Of a stretch of DNA of 64,000 nucleotides, positions 35,003-42,991 are shown piece after piece. The first letter of the stretch is position 1. Each line of letters begins with the position of its first letter. The notes beneath the pieces are model-generated. The model did not search any database and was not told where the DNA came from. It saw only the letters and a program-made list of their open reading frames with translations. This DNA is from Arthrobacter sp. zg-Y238. Lineage in GTDB: Bacteria; Actinomycetota; Actinomycetes; Actinomycetales; Micrococcaceae. A program made the translations under genes and the position numbers. The stretch is from the NCBI RefSeq assembly GCF_024385525.1, contig NZ_JANFLU010000004.1, forward strand, positions 1 to 64,000. The letters run 5' to 3'.

Positions 35003-37435
35003 TCAGACGGACCCCACCGTGCGGGCAGCCAGATGCCCGGTGACGAGCCTCAGCAGCTCGGGCACCACCGAGGGGGAGAAATAGTGGCCCATACCGGGGA
35101 TCGTGGCCAGCCGTGAACCGGGAATCGCGGCCACCGTCGCCGCGCCCCCGCTGGGATGCACAATCGGATCCCGGTCGCCGTGGATTACAAGGGTCGGAAC
35201 CCGGATCCCGGCCAGGGCCGCGGTGCGGTCGCCGGAGGCATTGATGGCACCGAGCTGCCGAGCCCGGGCCGTCCCACCGTCCGGATAGGCTCCGCGGTCC
35301 CAGGCCTGGCCGGCCAGTTCGGCTTCCCTTGCCGGATCCGCCGGGTGGGTCCGCCCGGCAAGATGACGCATCAGAGCTACCCGCGCCCGGATGAACTCCT
35401 CCCGGGTCCGCGGCGGCCGCGCCGCGAACCGGCGCTTGGTGGAGAAAGCTGCGGCGCCCACATCCCGGGCTCCGGTGGTGGAGATGAGGGAGGTCAGGGT
35501 CAGGACGCGGTCCGGGTGATGAGCGGCCACGGACTGGGCGATCATGCCGCCCAGCGACATCCCCACCATGTGTGCCCGGCCCACCTGCAGATGCTCCAGC
35601 AGCCCCGCGACGTCGTCGGCCATGTCCTCAATCCGGTAGGCGCCGGGCATCGGCCGGCCCAGTGCCTGACGCAGCAGCGTGGGGGCGGGTGTATCCATCC
35701 GGCCGGAGCGGCCGGCGTCCCGGTTATCCGGCCGGATGACGCGGTAACCGGCAGCAGCCAGGCCCTGTACGAATTCCGCCGGCCACGCCGCCAGGTCCAG
35801 GCCGAGACCGGACAGCAGGACCACCGGCTCGCCGTCGTCGGGTCCCTCGACCCGGTAACACAGCCGCATCCCGGACTCGAGCGTGACGAACCGGTCCGCC
35901 GCTGAGCCCGCGGCACCGCCGGCCCTGCCGGCGTCGCCGCTGAAGTGCAGGTGCTCGTCTGCCAGTGCGCCCTTCTGCAGGTCCCTCCGGTCAGCCAGGA
36001 AGTTCATGGTCATCAGCCAGGGAGCCTGCAGGCCCTGCCGGGGAAGGGATGACAGGCTGCGCTGGACATACCCGGCGCCAAAGTCCAGCAGCGGCCGGGT
36101 GGGCATGCCCGGCGGGGCCACGGGGACCGCCGATGTGTAGCCGTGCCGGTCCATGGAGCTAAGCAGGCGCGAGAACCACTGCGTCAGCAGCCCGACCTTC
36201 AGCGTCCAGGAAGCGTTGGTGTAGCCGATGGCGAAGGCCATGTTGGGGACGCCGCTGAGCATCACTCCGCGGTAGGCAACGTGCTCGGCCAGGTTCACCG
36301 GCACGCCGTCGAGCTTCAGTTCCATACCGCCCAGGACCTGGATGGTGAATCCGGTGGCAGTCACCACGACGTCGGCCTCCACTTCCGCTCCGGAGGCCAG
36401 ACGGAGGCCGCGCTCAGTAAACCCCGTGGTCAGGCCCGTAACCACGGTTGCTCTGCCGCTGCGCAGGGCGGTGAAGAAATCGCCGTCCGGCACCGCGCAC
36501 AGCCGCTGGTCCCACGGCCGATACGGCGGATTCAGGTGCTTATCCAGCTCAAAACCCTCCGGGACCTTGCGGGACTGGATACCGCGGATGAGCTTCCGGG
36601 CCAGGTTCGGCCACCGCTGGCAGAACACCCAGATGTACCGCTGCCGGCGGGCGCTGACCTCGGCCATGATCCGGCCGGTGCGTTCCGGGCCGACGACGCC
36701 GCGCAGCCGCCGGGCGATCGGATCCTTCGCCGGAACGGGAAGGATATAGGTGGGCGTGCGCTGGACCATCGTTACGCGGGCGCCCAGCTCCGCCAGCGCC
36801 GGAACGAGGGTGACGGCCGTGGCACCGCTGCCGAGTACGGCAATCCGCTTACCTGCGACGTCGAGGTCCTCGGGCCAGTGCTGCGGGTGCACTATCGGTC
36901 CGGCGAACAGTTCCCGGTCGGGGAGCTCCGGCGCGTAGCCCTCCCCGTAGCGGTAGTAGCCGGCGGCATTGAAGATCCAGCCGGCGGTGAGGTGCAGGAT
37001 CTCCCCGGTCCCCACAGGTTCGGCCGGGGCGAGGTCAGGGCCGGATTCCGGCGTGCGCGTGCGCTCCACCGTGACGGTCCAGTGCGCGTCCCGGCTGGAC
37101 CAATCCGCGGAGAGTACGCGGTGGTGGTAGCGGATCAGGGAATCCACGCCGTATTCGGCGGCGGTCTCCTTGAGGTAGTGCAGGATGCTGGGGCCGTCGG
37201 CAATGGCTTTCTCTTCACGCCACGGCCGGAAGTCATAACCGAAGGTGTAGAGATCCGAGTCGGAGCGGATCCCGGGGTAGCGGAACAGATCCCAGGTGCC
37301 GCCGGGGCGGCCGCGGGTCTCCAAGAGGGCGAGGGAGCGCCCCGGATGGTCCATGCGCAGGCGGCAGGCGGCGCCGATGCCGCTCAGACCGGCGCCGATG
37401 ATCAGCACGTCCAGGTGTTCCATGTCGGTTTCCAT
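35003..37435 (-). CDS. Baeyer-Villiger-type flavin monooxygenase fused to an alpha/beta hydrolase
   Basis: This 810-residue protein joins two enzymes. Residues 1 to about 500 are a flavin-dependent monooxygenase with FAD site GAGLSGIGAA, NADPH site GSGATAVT, the BVMO fingerprint FAGPIVHPQHWP (about 175-187) and ATGF. After a short linker, residues 530-805 are an alpha/beta hydrolase with Ser in GMSLGG (about 624), Asp in HGDRDP (about 753) and His in GMGHYF (about 783). BVMOs turn ketones into esters and esterases cut them, so the fusion could do both steps of ketone breakdown. The substrate is unknown. A second ATG 12 nt in (MEHLDV) has better ribosome-site spacing. No operon partner is seen. 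Confidence 0.9.
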   Translation of the reverse strand: METDMEHLDVLIIGAGLSGIGAACRLRMDHPGRSLALLETRGRPGGTWDLFRYPGIRSDSDLYTFGYDFRPWREEKAIADGPSILHYLKETAAEYGVDSLIRYHHRVLSADWSSRDAHWTVTVERTRTPESGPDLAPAEPVGTGEILHLTAGWIFNAAGYYRYGEGYAPELPDRELFAGPIVHPQHWPEDLDVAGKRIAVLGSGATAVTLVPALAELGARVTMVQRTPTYILPVPAKDPIARRLRGVVGPERTGRIMAEVSARRQRYIWVFCQRWPNLARKLIRGIQSRKVPEGFELDKHLNPPYRPWDQRLCAVPDGDFFTALRSGRATVVTGLTTGFTERGLRLASGAEVEADVVVTATGFTIQVLGGMELKLDGVPVNLAEHVAYRGVMLSGVPNMAFAIGYTNASWTLKVGLLTQWFSRLLSSMDRHGYTSAVPVAPPGMPTRPLLDFGAGYVQRSLSSLPRQGLQAPWLMTMNFLADRRDLQKGALADEHLHFSGDAGRAGGAAGSAADRFVTLESGMRLCYRVEGPDDGEPVVLLSGLGLDLAAWPAEFVQGLAAAGYRVIRPDNRDAGRSGRMDTPAPTLLRQALGRPMPGAYRIEDMADDVAGLLEHLQVGRAHMVGMSLGGMIAQSVAAHHPDRVLTLTSLISTTGARDVGAAAFSTKRRFAARPPRTREEFIRARVALMRHLAGRTHPADPAREAELAGQAWDRGAYPDGGTARARQLGAINASGDRTAALAGIRVPTLVIHGDRDPIVHPSGGAATVAAIPGSRLATIPGMGHYFSPSVVPELLRLVTGHLAARTVGSV

Positions 37436-37657
37436 AACTTCCCGCTTCGTTCGGTGGCACGTCGCTGGGCTGGGTTGCCGGTGCTGAACCGTTCCTGCCG
37501 GATGGTTTGCTCCCGGTTAGCGCCGACCCTATCGGATTCCGCCGCCGGTAGCCGATGGAGCCGGACCTTTCCTCCACAACCTTCTTGCCGGCGGCAGTTT
37601 CCCTGATGGTTCGGTCCGGGGATAGGACTGACCGGTCCGTGGTGCGACGGTAGGCGC

Positions 37658-38830
37658 ATGGACATGGAACGAGGTGCGCCGGGCGCCGCGCGGGTACGCA
37701 CCCGGCGGCTGCCGGAAACCGGGTCGGGCCGACGGCTGCTGGGCACAGCGGGCGGGGACGCCGTCGTCGCTGTGCTGGTGGCGGAGGATCAGGCCCTTCA
37801 GGACGAAGTGGCCCGGGTCGCTGCAGCTGCGGGCGTGGAAATTCCCGTGGCTCCGGGCATCCCGGAGGCCCTGGCTTTGGTGCCGGATCTGCTGCTGCTG
37901 GGCAGCGGGCACCTTCGGTTCCTGGCCGAACAGGGAGGACCGTGGCGTGCGCTCGCTGCCGCGGGAGCCGTTCCGGCCGGAACGGGGAAACCCGAGGTCA
38001 TTGTGGTCAGCCTGGCGGAGGACACCACCGTCTGGGACGCAGCTGCGGGAAGTTCCGCGGGCCGGGTCGCGGTCCTCCCCGCAGCAGCCGGCTGGCTCGC
38101 CGGCTTTCTGGGCAGGCGGCGGAGCCTCTCCGGAGGTACGGTCCTGGGTGTCTTGGGTGGAGGCGGATCCGGCGCCTCCACCGTGGCCTGCTGGTTGAGC
38201 GCCAATGCCGCTGAGACCGGCCGATCGGTGCTGTTGCTGGAGGGGGACGCCTGGGGAGCCGGCTTGGAGTGGGCCCTGGGTGCTGCCGAGCTGGAGGGCA
38301 TCCGATGGCCGGACCTGGAGGGGCTGAGCGGCAGCCTGAATCCCGTGCAGCTCGCGGCCGGGCTGCCGGCGCTCGCAGGCTTTTCACTTCTGGGCAGGGG
38401 GACAGGGATACCTCCGGCTGATGAGGCAGTTGCCGCGGCAGTTGTGGAGGCAGCGCGGAGCGGATATCAGCTGACCGTTGTTGATTTGGGCCGGACCGTC
38501 GGGGCAGCGTCGCTGCTGCGTTTCTGTGACCAGGTGCTCTTGGTGGTCCCGGGCCGGACCGGCGGCGTCCTGGGGGCGCAGACGTTGCTGGCGTACCTCG
38601 GGGAGGTGCCGGCCCACGTAGTGGTGCGCGGACCCCTCGGGAACGGATTGGACGAAGTCCTGGTGGCCGAAGCCCTGGGGTTGCCGCTGTCCGGTTACCT
38701 GCCCTTCCAGCGGGGAACGGGCCGGGAATACGGCCAGGTGCTGGCGGGTGCGGGACGCCCGCGGGTCAGGCGCGTGTCACAGCGGATTCTGGCGACGGTG
38801 TTGCCCCGGCCGGTTGGAGCGGCGTCGTGA
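37658..38830 (+). CDS. Ssd/CpaE-like ATPase-related protein of the tad locus
   Basis: This 390-residue protein is the 'helicase/secretion neighbourhood CpaE-like' protein, called Ssd in mycobacteria. A receiver-like N-terminal half (about 30-135) is followed by a ParA/MinD-like domain. Its P-loop GGGGSGASTVACWLS (about 168-182) lacks the Lys residues of the deviant Walker A motif, a known trait of Ssd proteins. It probably positions or regulates the Tad apparatus or septum rather than acting as a normal ATPase. The ATG at 37658 starts the seven-gene tad operon; its end overlaps tadA by 4 nt. Confidence 0.85.
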   Translation: MDMERGAPGAARVRTRRLPETGSGRRLLGTAGGDAVVAVLVAEDQALQDEVARVAAAAGVEIPVAPGIPEALALVPDLLLLGSGHLRFLAEQGGPWRALAAAGAVPAGTGKPEVIVVSLAEDTTVWDAAAGSSAGRVAVLPAAAGWLAGFLGRRRSLSGGTVLGVLGGGGSGASTVACWLSANAAETGRSVLLLEGDAWGAGLEWALGAAELEGIRWPDLEGLSGSLNPVQLAAGLPALAGFSLLGRGTGIPPADEAVAAAVVEAARSGYQLTVVDLGRTVGAASLLRFCDQVLLVVPGRTGGVLGAQTLLAYLGEVPAHVVVRGPLGNGLDEVLVAEALGLPLSGYLPFQRGTGREYGQVLAGAGRPRVRRVSQRILATVLPRPVGAAS

Positions 38831-40065
38831 GTATGTCCGGTGCCGGAAGCGGCGGAGTGCACCGCCAACGGTTGGGTCAGCCGATTGGGCCGGATCCGCT
38901 GTTGGCCCGGGTGCGGGACCGGATGCTGGCGCGCTCCGAACCGGTGACAGGAGCACGGCTGGCGGCGGCGGTGCAGGCCAGCGGGCAGCTGCTCGGTTCG
39001 GAGGGGACACTGCACGCGGTGGACCGCATGCGTGCCGAGCTGCAGGGCCTGGGGCCGCTGCAGCCGCTGGCATTGCTTCCCGGCGTCAGCGACATCCTGG
39101 TGAACGGTCCGGACCGGGTCTGGGTAGATGCCGGCCGCGGTTTGGAACTGACAGCCATCCGGTTTGCCTCCGACTCGGAGGTGCAGGCCCTTGCGACCCG
39201 CCTGGTGGCGGCCGGGGGCAGGCGGCTGGACGATTCCTGTCCCTGCGTTGATGTCCAGCTGCAGGGTTACCGCGTGCATGCAGTGCTCCGCCCGGTCTCC
39301 ACCGGGTCTACGCTCCTGTCGGTCCGCATTCACCGGAACCGGTCCTTCACCCTTGCGGAACTGACACGCGGCGGAACCCTGGACCCGCAGTGTGAAGCCC
39401 TGCTCCGAACCATTGTCCGCCGACGCCTGAACTTCCTCGTCAGCGGAGCCACCGGCACCGGGAAAACGACGCTTCTCTCCACGCTGCTTTCCCTCAGCGG
39501 ACCGCAGGAACGGCTGGTGCTGGTGGAAGACGCCGCAGAACTGGAACCGGACCATCCCCATGTGGTGGGCCTGCAGAGCCGGCACGGAAACGTGGAGGGC
39601 AGCGGGGTACTGGATCAAGCCGAACTGGTGCGGCAGGCCCTGCGCATGCGGCCGGACCGCCTAGTGGTGGGCGAGTGCCGGGGAGCCGAGGTCCGGGAAC
39701 TCCTGGCAGCGCTGAACACCGGCCATGACGGAGCCGGCGGAACCATTCACGCCAACTCGGCCGCGGGGGTGCCGGCCCGGTTGGCGGCGTTAGGCGCACT
39801 GGCCGGCATGGCGCCCGAAGCAGTGGCGCTGCAGGCGGCAGCAGCACTGGACGTGGTGGTCCATCTGCACCGGTCCGCCGGCACCCGCACCATTTCGGAG
39901 ATCGCGGTCCTGGTGATCGCCGACGGGAAACTGACTGCCGTTCCTGCGTTGGTCCTCAGCGGAGGGGAATACCGGCGCGGCAGCGGGTGGGCGGAGCTCG
40001 AACGGCGGCTGGAGGTGCGGGCAGCCGCTGACAACGGTGCCGTATCCGCGCCGGCGGGCAGTTAG
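38827..40065 (+). CDS. tadA: TadA/CpaF-type secretion ATPase
   Basis: This 412-residue cytoplasmic ATPase drives assembly or retraction of Tad pili. It has Walker A GATGTGKTTLLSTLL (about 206-220), an Asp box LVEDAAELEPDHPHVV, Walker B with LRMRPDRLVVGECRGAEV, and a His box GHDGAGGTIHANSA. All match the CpaF family. The GTG start overlaps the ssd stop (GTGA). It is followed by the two membrane platform genes tadB and tadC, as in mycobacterial Rv3659c and its neighbours. Confidence 0.95.
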   Translation: MSMSGAGSGGVHRQRLGQPIGPDPLLARVRDRMLARSEPVTGARLAAAVQASGQLLGSEGTLHAVDRMRAELQGLGPLQPLALLPGVSDILVNGPDRVWVDAGRGLELTAIRFASDSEVQALATRLVAAGGRRLDDSCPCVDVQLQGYRVHAVLRPVSTGSTLLSVRIHRNRSFTLAELTRGGTLDPQCEALLRTIVRRRLNFLVSGATGTGKTTLLSTLLSLSGPQERLVLVEDAAELEPDHPHVVGLQSRHGNVEGSGVLDQAELVRQALRMRPDRLVVGECRGAEVRELLAALNTGHDGAGGTIHANSAAGVPARLAALGALAGMAPEAVALQAAAALDVVVHLHRSAGTRTISEIAVLVIADGKLTAVPALVLSGGEYRRGSGWAELERRLEVRAAADNGAVSAPAGS

Positions 40066-40072
40066 CGTCAGC

Positions 40073-40849
40073 GTGGCAGGGCTGACCGTCGCAGTGCTCC
40101 TTGCCGTGGCATCGGCCATGACAATCGGGTTTCCGCCGCTCCGGCCGCCGGTTGCCCGCCGCCTGGCTGCACGCAGAACGGAAGGCCAGCTTCTCCGACG
40201 GCACCGGCCGAACCGTCGGAATCGTCGGCACCGTCCCCCGGGGCTCGACGGTGATGCCCCGGCGCTGCTCGTGCGGGAACTGGCGGGGCTGCTGGCAGCG
40301 GGACGCTCGGCCCACCGGATCTGGGCGGACGCAGCCACCCTTTATGAAGCGCCGGGTCCGGCGGAGACCTCCGTTCACCCCTTTTTCCCGGTGCTGCAGT
40401 CGGCCGCGGCTTCGGCAGCGTTGGGCCTTAGCCCGGTGCCGGTACTTGCCGCCGCAGAGCATCCGGACGGCGGGGAAACGGATCCGGCGCTGCAGCAGCT
40501 GTGGTCCGGTTTGGCTGTCTGCCTGCGGGTATCGGAGCGGAGCGGCGCCCCGCTGGCCGCTGTGCTCAGCCGGTATGCCGGACAACTGGAAGCTGCCCGT
40601 GACGCCGCCTCGGACCGGGAGGCGGCAATGGCCGGCCCGCGGGCCACCGTGCGGCTCCTGACCTGGCTGCCGGGCGGCGGGATATTCCTGGGCTACCTGC
40701 TGGGCGGTAACCCGCTGCAGATCCTGACCGCGACACCGTTGGGGTGGCTCGCGGCTGCAGCCGGAACCGGGTTCTGGCTGGCAGGGCGTTTTTGGTCTTC
40801 ACGGCTGGTGCGGAACGCCCAGACTCCGATTCAGGGCAATTACGGATGA
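40073..40849 (+). CDS. tadB: TadB-like type II secretion F domain protein
   Basis: This protein of about 258 residues has an N-terminal membrane helix, a cytoplasmic T2SSF-like domain (about 70-190, including ALLVRELAGLLAAGRSAHRIW) and two C-terminal helices. It would form the inner-membrane platform of the Tad machine with TadC. The start is uncertain: GTG at 40073, after the tadA stop, is preferred to an upstream GTG at 40037 that overlaps tadA. The stop overlaps the tadC ATG. The sequence is poorly conserved apart from the T2SSF helices. Confidence 0.8.
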   Translation: MAGLTVAVLLAVASAMTIGFPPLRPPVARRLAARRTEGQLLRRHRPNRRNRRHRPPGLDGDAPALLVRELAGLLAAGRSAHRIWADAATLYEAPGPAETSVHPFFPVLQSAAASAALGLSPVPVLAAAEHPDGGETDPALQQLWSGLAVCLRVSERSGAPLAAVLSRYAGQLEAARDAASDREAAMAGPRATVRLLTWLPGGGIFLGYLLGGNPLQILTATPLGWLAAAAGTGFWLAGRFWSSRLVRNAQTPIQGNYG

Positions 40850-41478
40850 CCGGATTGCTGGTGTTCGCTTTCCTCTCGACGGCTGCCCTGCTCCTGACCG
40901 GAGCCGGCGGGCATCCGCGGCAGCAGCACCTCCGGCAGCATCTCCGACAGAGGAGCGTGCCCCGGCCGGAGGGCAGCACCGGCGACCCCGCGCTGATGCT
41001 GGACCTGATTGCGGCAATGTTGGAAGCAGGACAACCGCTGCCCTCGGCGTTGGCCATCCTGCGCGACGGTGTGGACCCGGCTACGTCCCGGGACCTCGAC
41101 CGGCTCCTGCAGGCACTGGACCTCGGAATTCCCTGGGATGCCTCGTGGCAGTTGTCCGCCGGTTCCGCTTCCACCGGAACGCAGCCATCGGGTGCAGAAC
41201 AGATATCCCGTGTCGGCAGGGTACCAACCGGACAGGTCTCGGCACTCGCGGCACTCGGCCCGGCCCTGCGTTTCACGGCCGTTACGGGGGCCCCGTCAGC
41301 TGCGGTGCTTCATTCCCAGGCGGACGCCCTTCGGCGGCGTCGGCAGACGGAGAGCAGACGGCGGGCAGCTGCGCTCGGGGTCCGCCTGGTGATGCCGCTG
41401 GGGCTGTGTTCGCTGCCCGCGTTTGTGGCGCTGACCGTGGTGCCGCTGCTGATGTCTCTGCTTCCGGGGTGGACCTAA
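40846..41478 (+). CDS. tadC: TadC-like type II secretion F domain protein
   Basis: This 210-residue membrane protein has an N-terminal helix, a T2SSF-type helical region (about 45-160, with ALMLDLIAAMLEAGQPLPSAL) and C-terminal helices (VRLVMPLGLCSLPAFVALTVVPLLM). The ATG overlaps the tadB stop (ATGA). Together TadB and TadC make the membrane platform that the TadA ATPase works on. An upstream in-frame start inside tadB is not credible. Confidence 0.82.
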   Translation: MTGLLVFAFLSTAALLLTGAGGHPRQQHLRQHLRQRSVPRPEGSTGDPALMLDLIAAMLEAGQPLPSALAILRDGVDPATSRDLDRLLQALDLGIPWDASWQLSAGSASTGTQPSGAEQISRVGRVPTGQVSALAALGPALRFTAVTGAPSAAVLHSQADALRRRRQTESRRRAAALGVRLVMPLGLCSLPAFVALTVVPLLMSLLPGWT

Positions 41479-41624
41479 CCGGTTCGGCAGGGCAACGTCC
41501 CTGTTCGTTCCTCCACAAGCCACCGCCGGACCGGGGTTGTCCCCACCGGTGTAGAGGCCGCGGCCTGCAACCGGCGGCCGGAGGCAGGATCAAATGACAA
41601 ACGTTTCAGCAGGAGGAAAGACAC

Positions 41625-41990
41625 ATGCCACTCAGCACCAGATCCGTCTCCGCACCATCCCAAGCCGCTGCCCGCCCCGACATGGACGGGGGAGGGCAGG
41701 GGGCGGCTTGCCCGAACCCGGAATCGGACGGCAGCCACGGGGTGTACAGCCTGTCCGGGCACACGGCCGCGGATAAGCCCCGCCTGACACTGGTGAAGCC
41801 GCTGCCGGCACCACAGGCACCGGTGGATCCGCCGTGGACCGACCGGGATGCCGGTATGGCCACGGCCGAATATGCCATTGCCACGCTGGCCGCCGTGGCC
41901 TTTGCCGGTCTGCTGGCCATCATCCTGGGCGGCGACGAGGTCCGAGGCATGCTCGTCTCGCTCATCCGATCCGCACTGACCCTGGGGTAG
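41625..41990 (+). CDS. DUF4244 pilin-like protein (Flp-type)
   Basis: This 121-residue precursor ends in a pilin-like segment. Cleavage between Gly77 and Met78 (DAG/MATAEYAIATLAAVAF) would leave a mature chain of 44 residues with Glu at position 5, the hallmark of Flp and type IV pilins. The 76-residue leader is unusually long, but typical of DUF4244 in actinobacteria. A strong AGGAGGAAAG ribosome site and a 146-bp gap set it apart from tadC, consistent with higher expression of the structural subunit. No prepilin peptidase is in the window. Confidence 0.88.
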   Translation: MPLSTRSVSAPSQAAARPDMDGGGQGAACPNPESDGSHGVYSLSGHTAADKPRLTLVKPLPAPQAPVDPPWTDRDAGMATAEYAIATLAAVAFAGLLAIILGGDEVRGMLVSLIRSALTLG

Positions 41991-41992
41991 GA

Positions 41993-42394
41993 GTGCAGGC
42001 CAAGAGCGCCGGGAAAAAGGCTTCGAAACAGGGCGACCGGGGAGCGGTGACAGCCGAATTTGCGGTGGCGCTGCCGGCGATCGTGCTTGTACTGGTCGGA
42101 GGATTGACCGGTATTTCGGCAGGTATCACCCAGCTTCGGTTGGAGGAAGCCGCCCGGGCGGCGGCACGCGAGGTCATGCGCGCAGATCAACCCGCCGCGG
42201 CGGCGGCCGTTCAGCGGCTGGCCGGAAATTCGGCCGAGCTGATCCTCTCTGCTGAGGGGCACTGGACGGCCGTGGAGGTTCGCAGTTCCCTGACCTTGCC
42301 CGTGCTGAGCCTGCTCCCGCTGGAACTTTCAGCCGACGCCGTAGCTTTTCCCGGGGACGGAGGCCTGCCGAATGGCGTTCCGTCCACCGGGTAA
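41993..42394 (+). CDS. TadE-like pseudopilin
   Basis: This 133-residue protein has a short basic N-terminus and then GDRGAVTAEFAVALPAIVLVLVGGL in parts, the TadE motif with conserved Glu in the hydrophobic helix (about 22-45). The C-terminal part is a small extracytoplasmic domain. TadE proteins are minor pilins of the Tad system. The GTG at 41993 lies 2 nt after the DUF4244 stop; readings farther upstream run through the pilin gene. Its end overlaps the next gene by 23 nt. Confidence 0.83.
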   Translation: MQAKSAGKKASKQGDRGAVTAEFAVALPAIVLVLVGGLTGISAGITQLRLEEAARAAAREVMRADQPAAAAAVQRLAGNSAELILSAEGHWTAVEVRSSLTLPVLSLLPLELSADAVAFPGDGGLPNGVPSTG

Positions 42395-42974
42395 AGGTCA
42401 AGCCGATCCTGGGTCAGCAGTCCTGGGCGATGCCGACGTTGCGGCCGGGGCACAAAGTGACACCGCAGCCGTGGTTGGAGCCCACGTTATGGCCGGAGCC
42501 TGCGACGGGAAAGGCAGGGCGGAACCTGTCAACGCCGAGCCGAATGACCGGGGAGCGGGAACGGTTACCGCGCTCGCGATCTGCATGGTGTTGCTGGGGC
42601 TTTCAATGGTTGCACTGGTGATGGTGCAGGCATCCGTGGCTGCTGTAAGGGCTGCCACGGCTGCGGACCTTGCAGCGCTTGCCGGTGCGGATGCCCTGCG
42701 CGGGCTGCAGCCGCTTGGAACCTCCGCGGGCATTTACCTCGATGCCGGCGGGTCTGAAGCCGGTGACTTCGATGCTGACGACGGACCCGGCGCCGCTAGC
42801 ACCACAGGCGATGCCTGCGGGGTGGCCCGAGAGGTGGCTGCGCGCAACACTGCTGCACTGCGCGGCTGCACCGCAGATCCCGGTTCCGGAACCGTCACAG
42901 TGGAAACGGAGGTGCAGGTCCCCGCGCTGCCGGTTCCTGCCCTGGCCCGGGCACGAGCCGGACCTCCCGGCTAG
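42372..42974 (+). CDS. Rv3654c-like (TadE-related) secretion-neighbourhood protein
   Basis: This protein of up to 200 residues carries NDRGAGTVTALAICMVLLGLSM (in parts) followed by ASVAAVRAATAADLAALAGADAL, the signature of the 'helicase/secretion neighbourhood TadE-like' family. One membrane helix is present, and two Cys (GDACG, RGCTADP) may form a disulfide. The ATG at 42372 overlaps TadE by 23 nt; a later ATG at 42489 is a second candidate, since residues 1-40 look like low-complexity sequence. It ends 17 bp before the convergent helicase. Confidence 0.75.
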   Translation: MAFRPPGKGQADPGSAVLGDADVAAGAQSDTAAVVGAHVMAGACDGKGRAEPVNAEPNDRGAGTVTALAICMVLLGLSMVALVMVQASVAAVRAATAADLAALAGADALRGLQPLGTSAGIYLDAGGSEAGDFDADDGPGAASTTGDACGVAREVAARNTAALRGCTADPGSGTVTVETEVQVPALPVPALARARAGPPG

Positions 42975-42991
42975 GCCCGGCGGCCGTCCGG

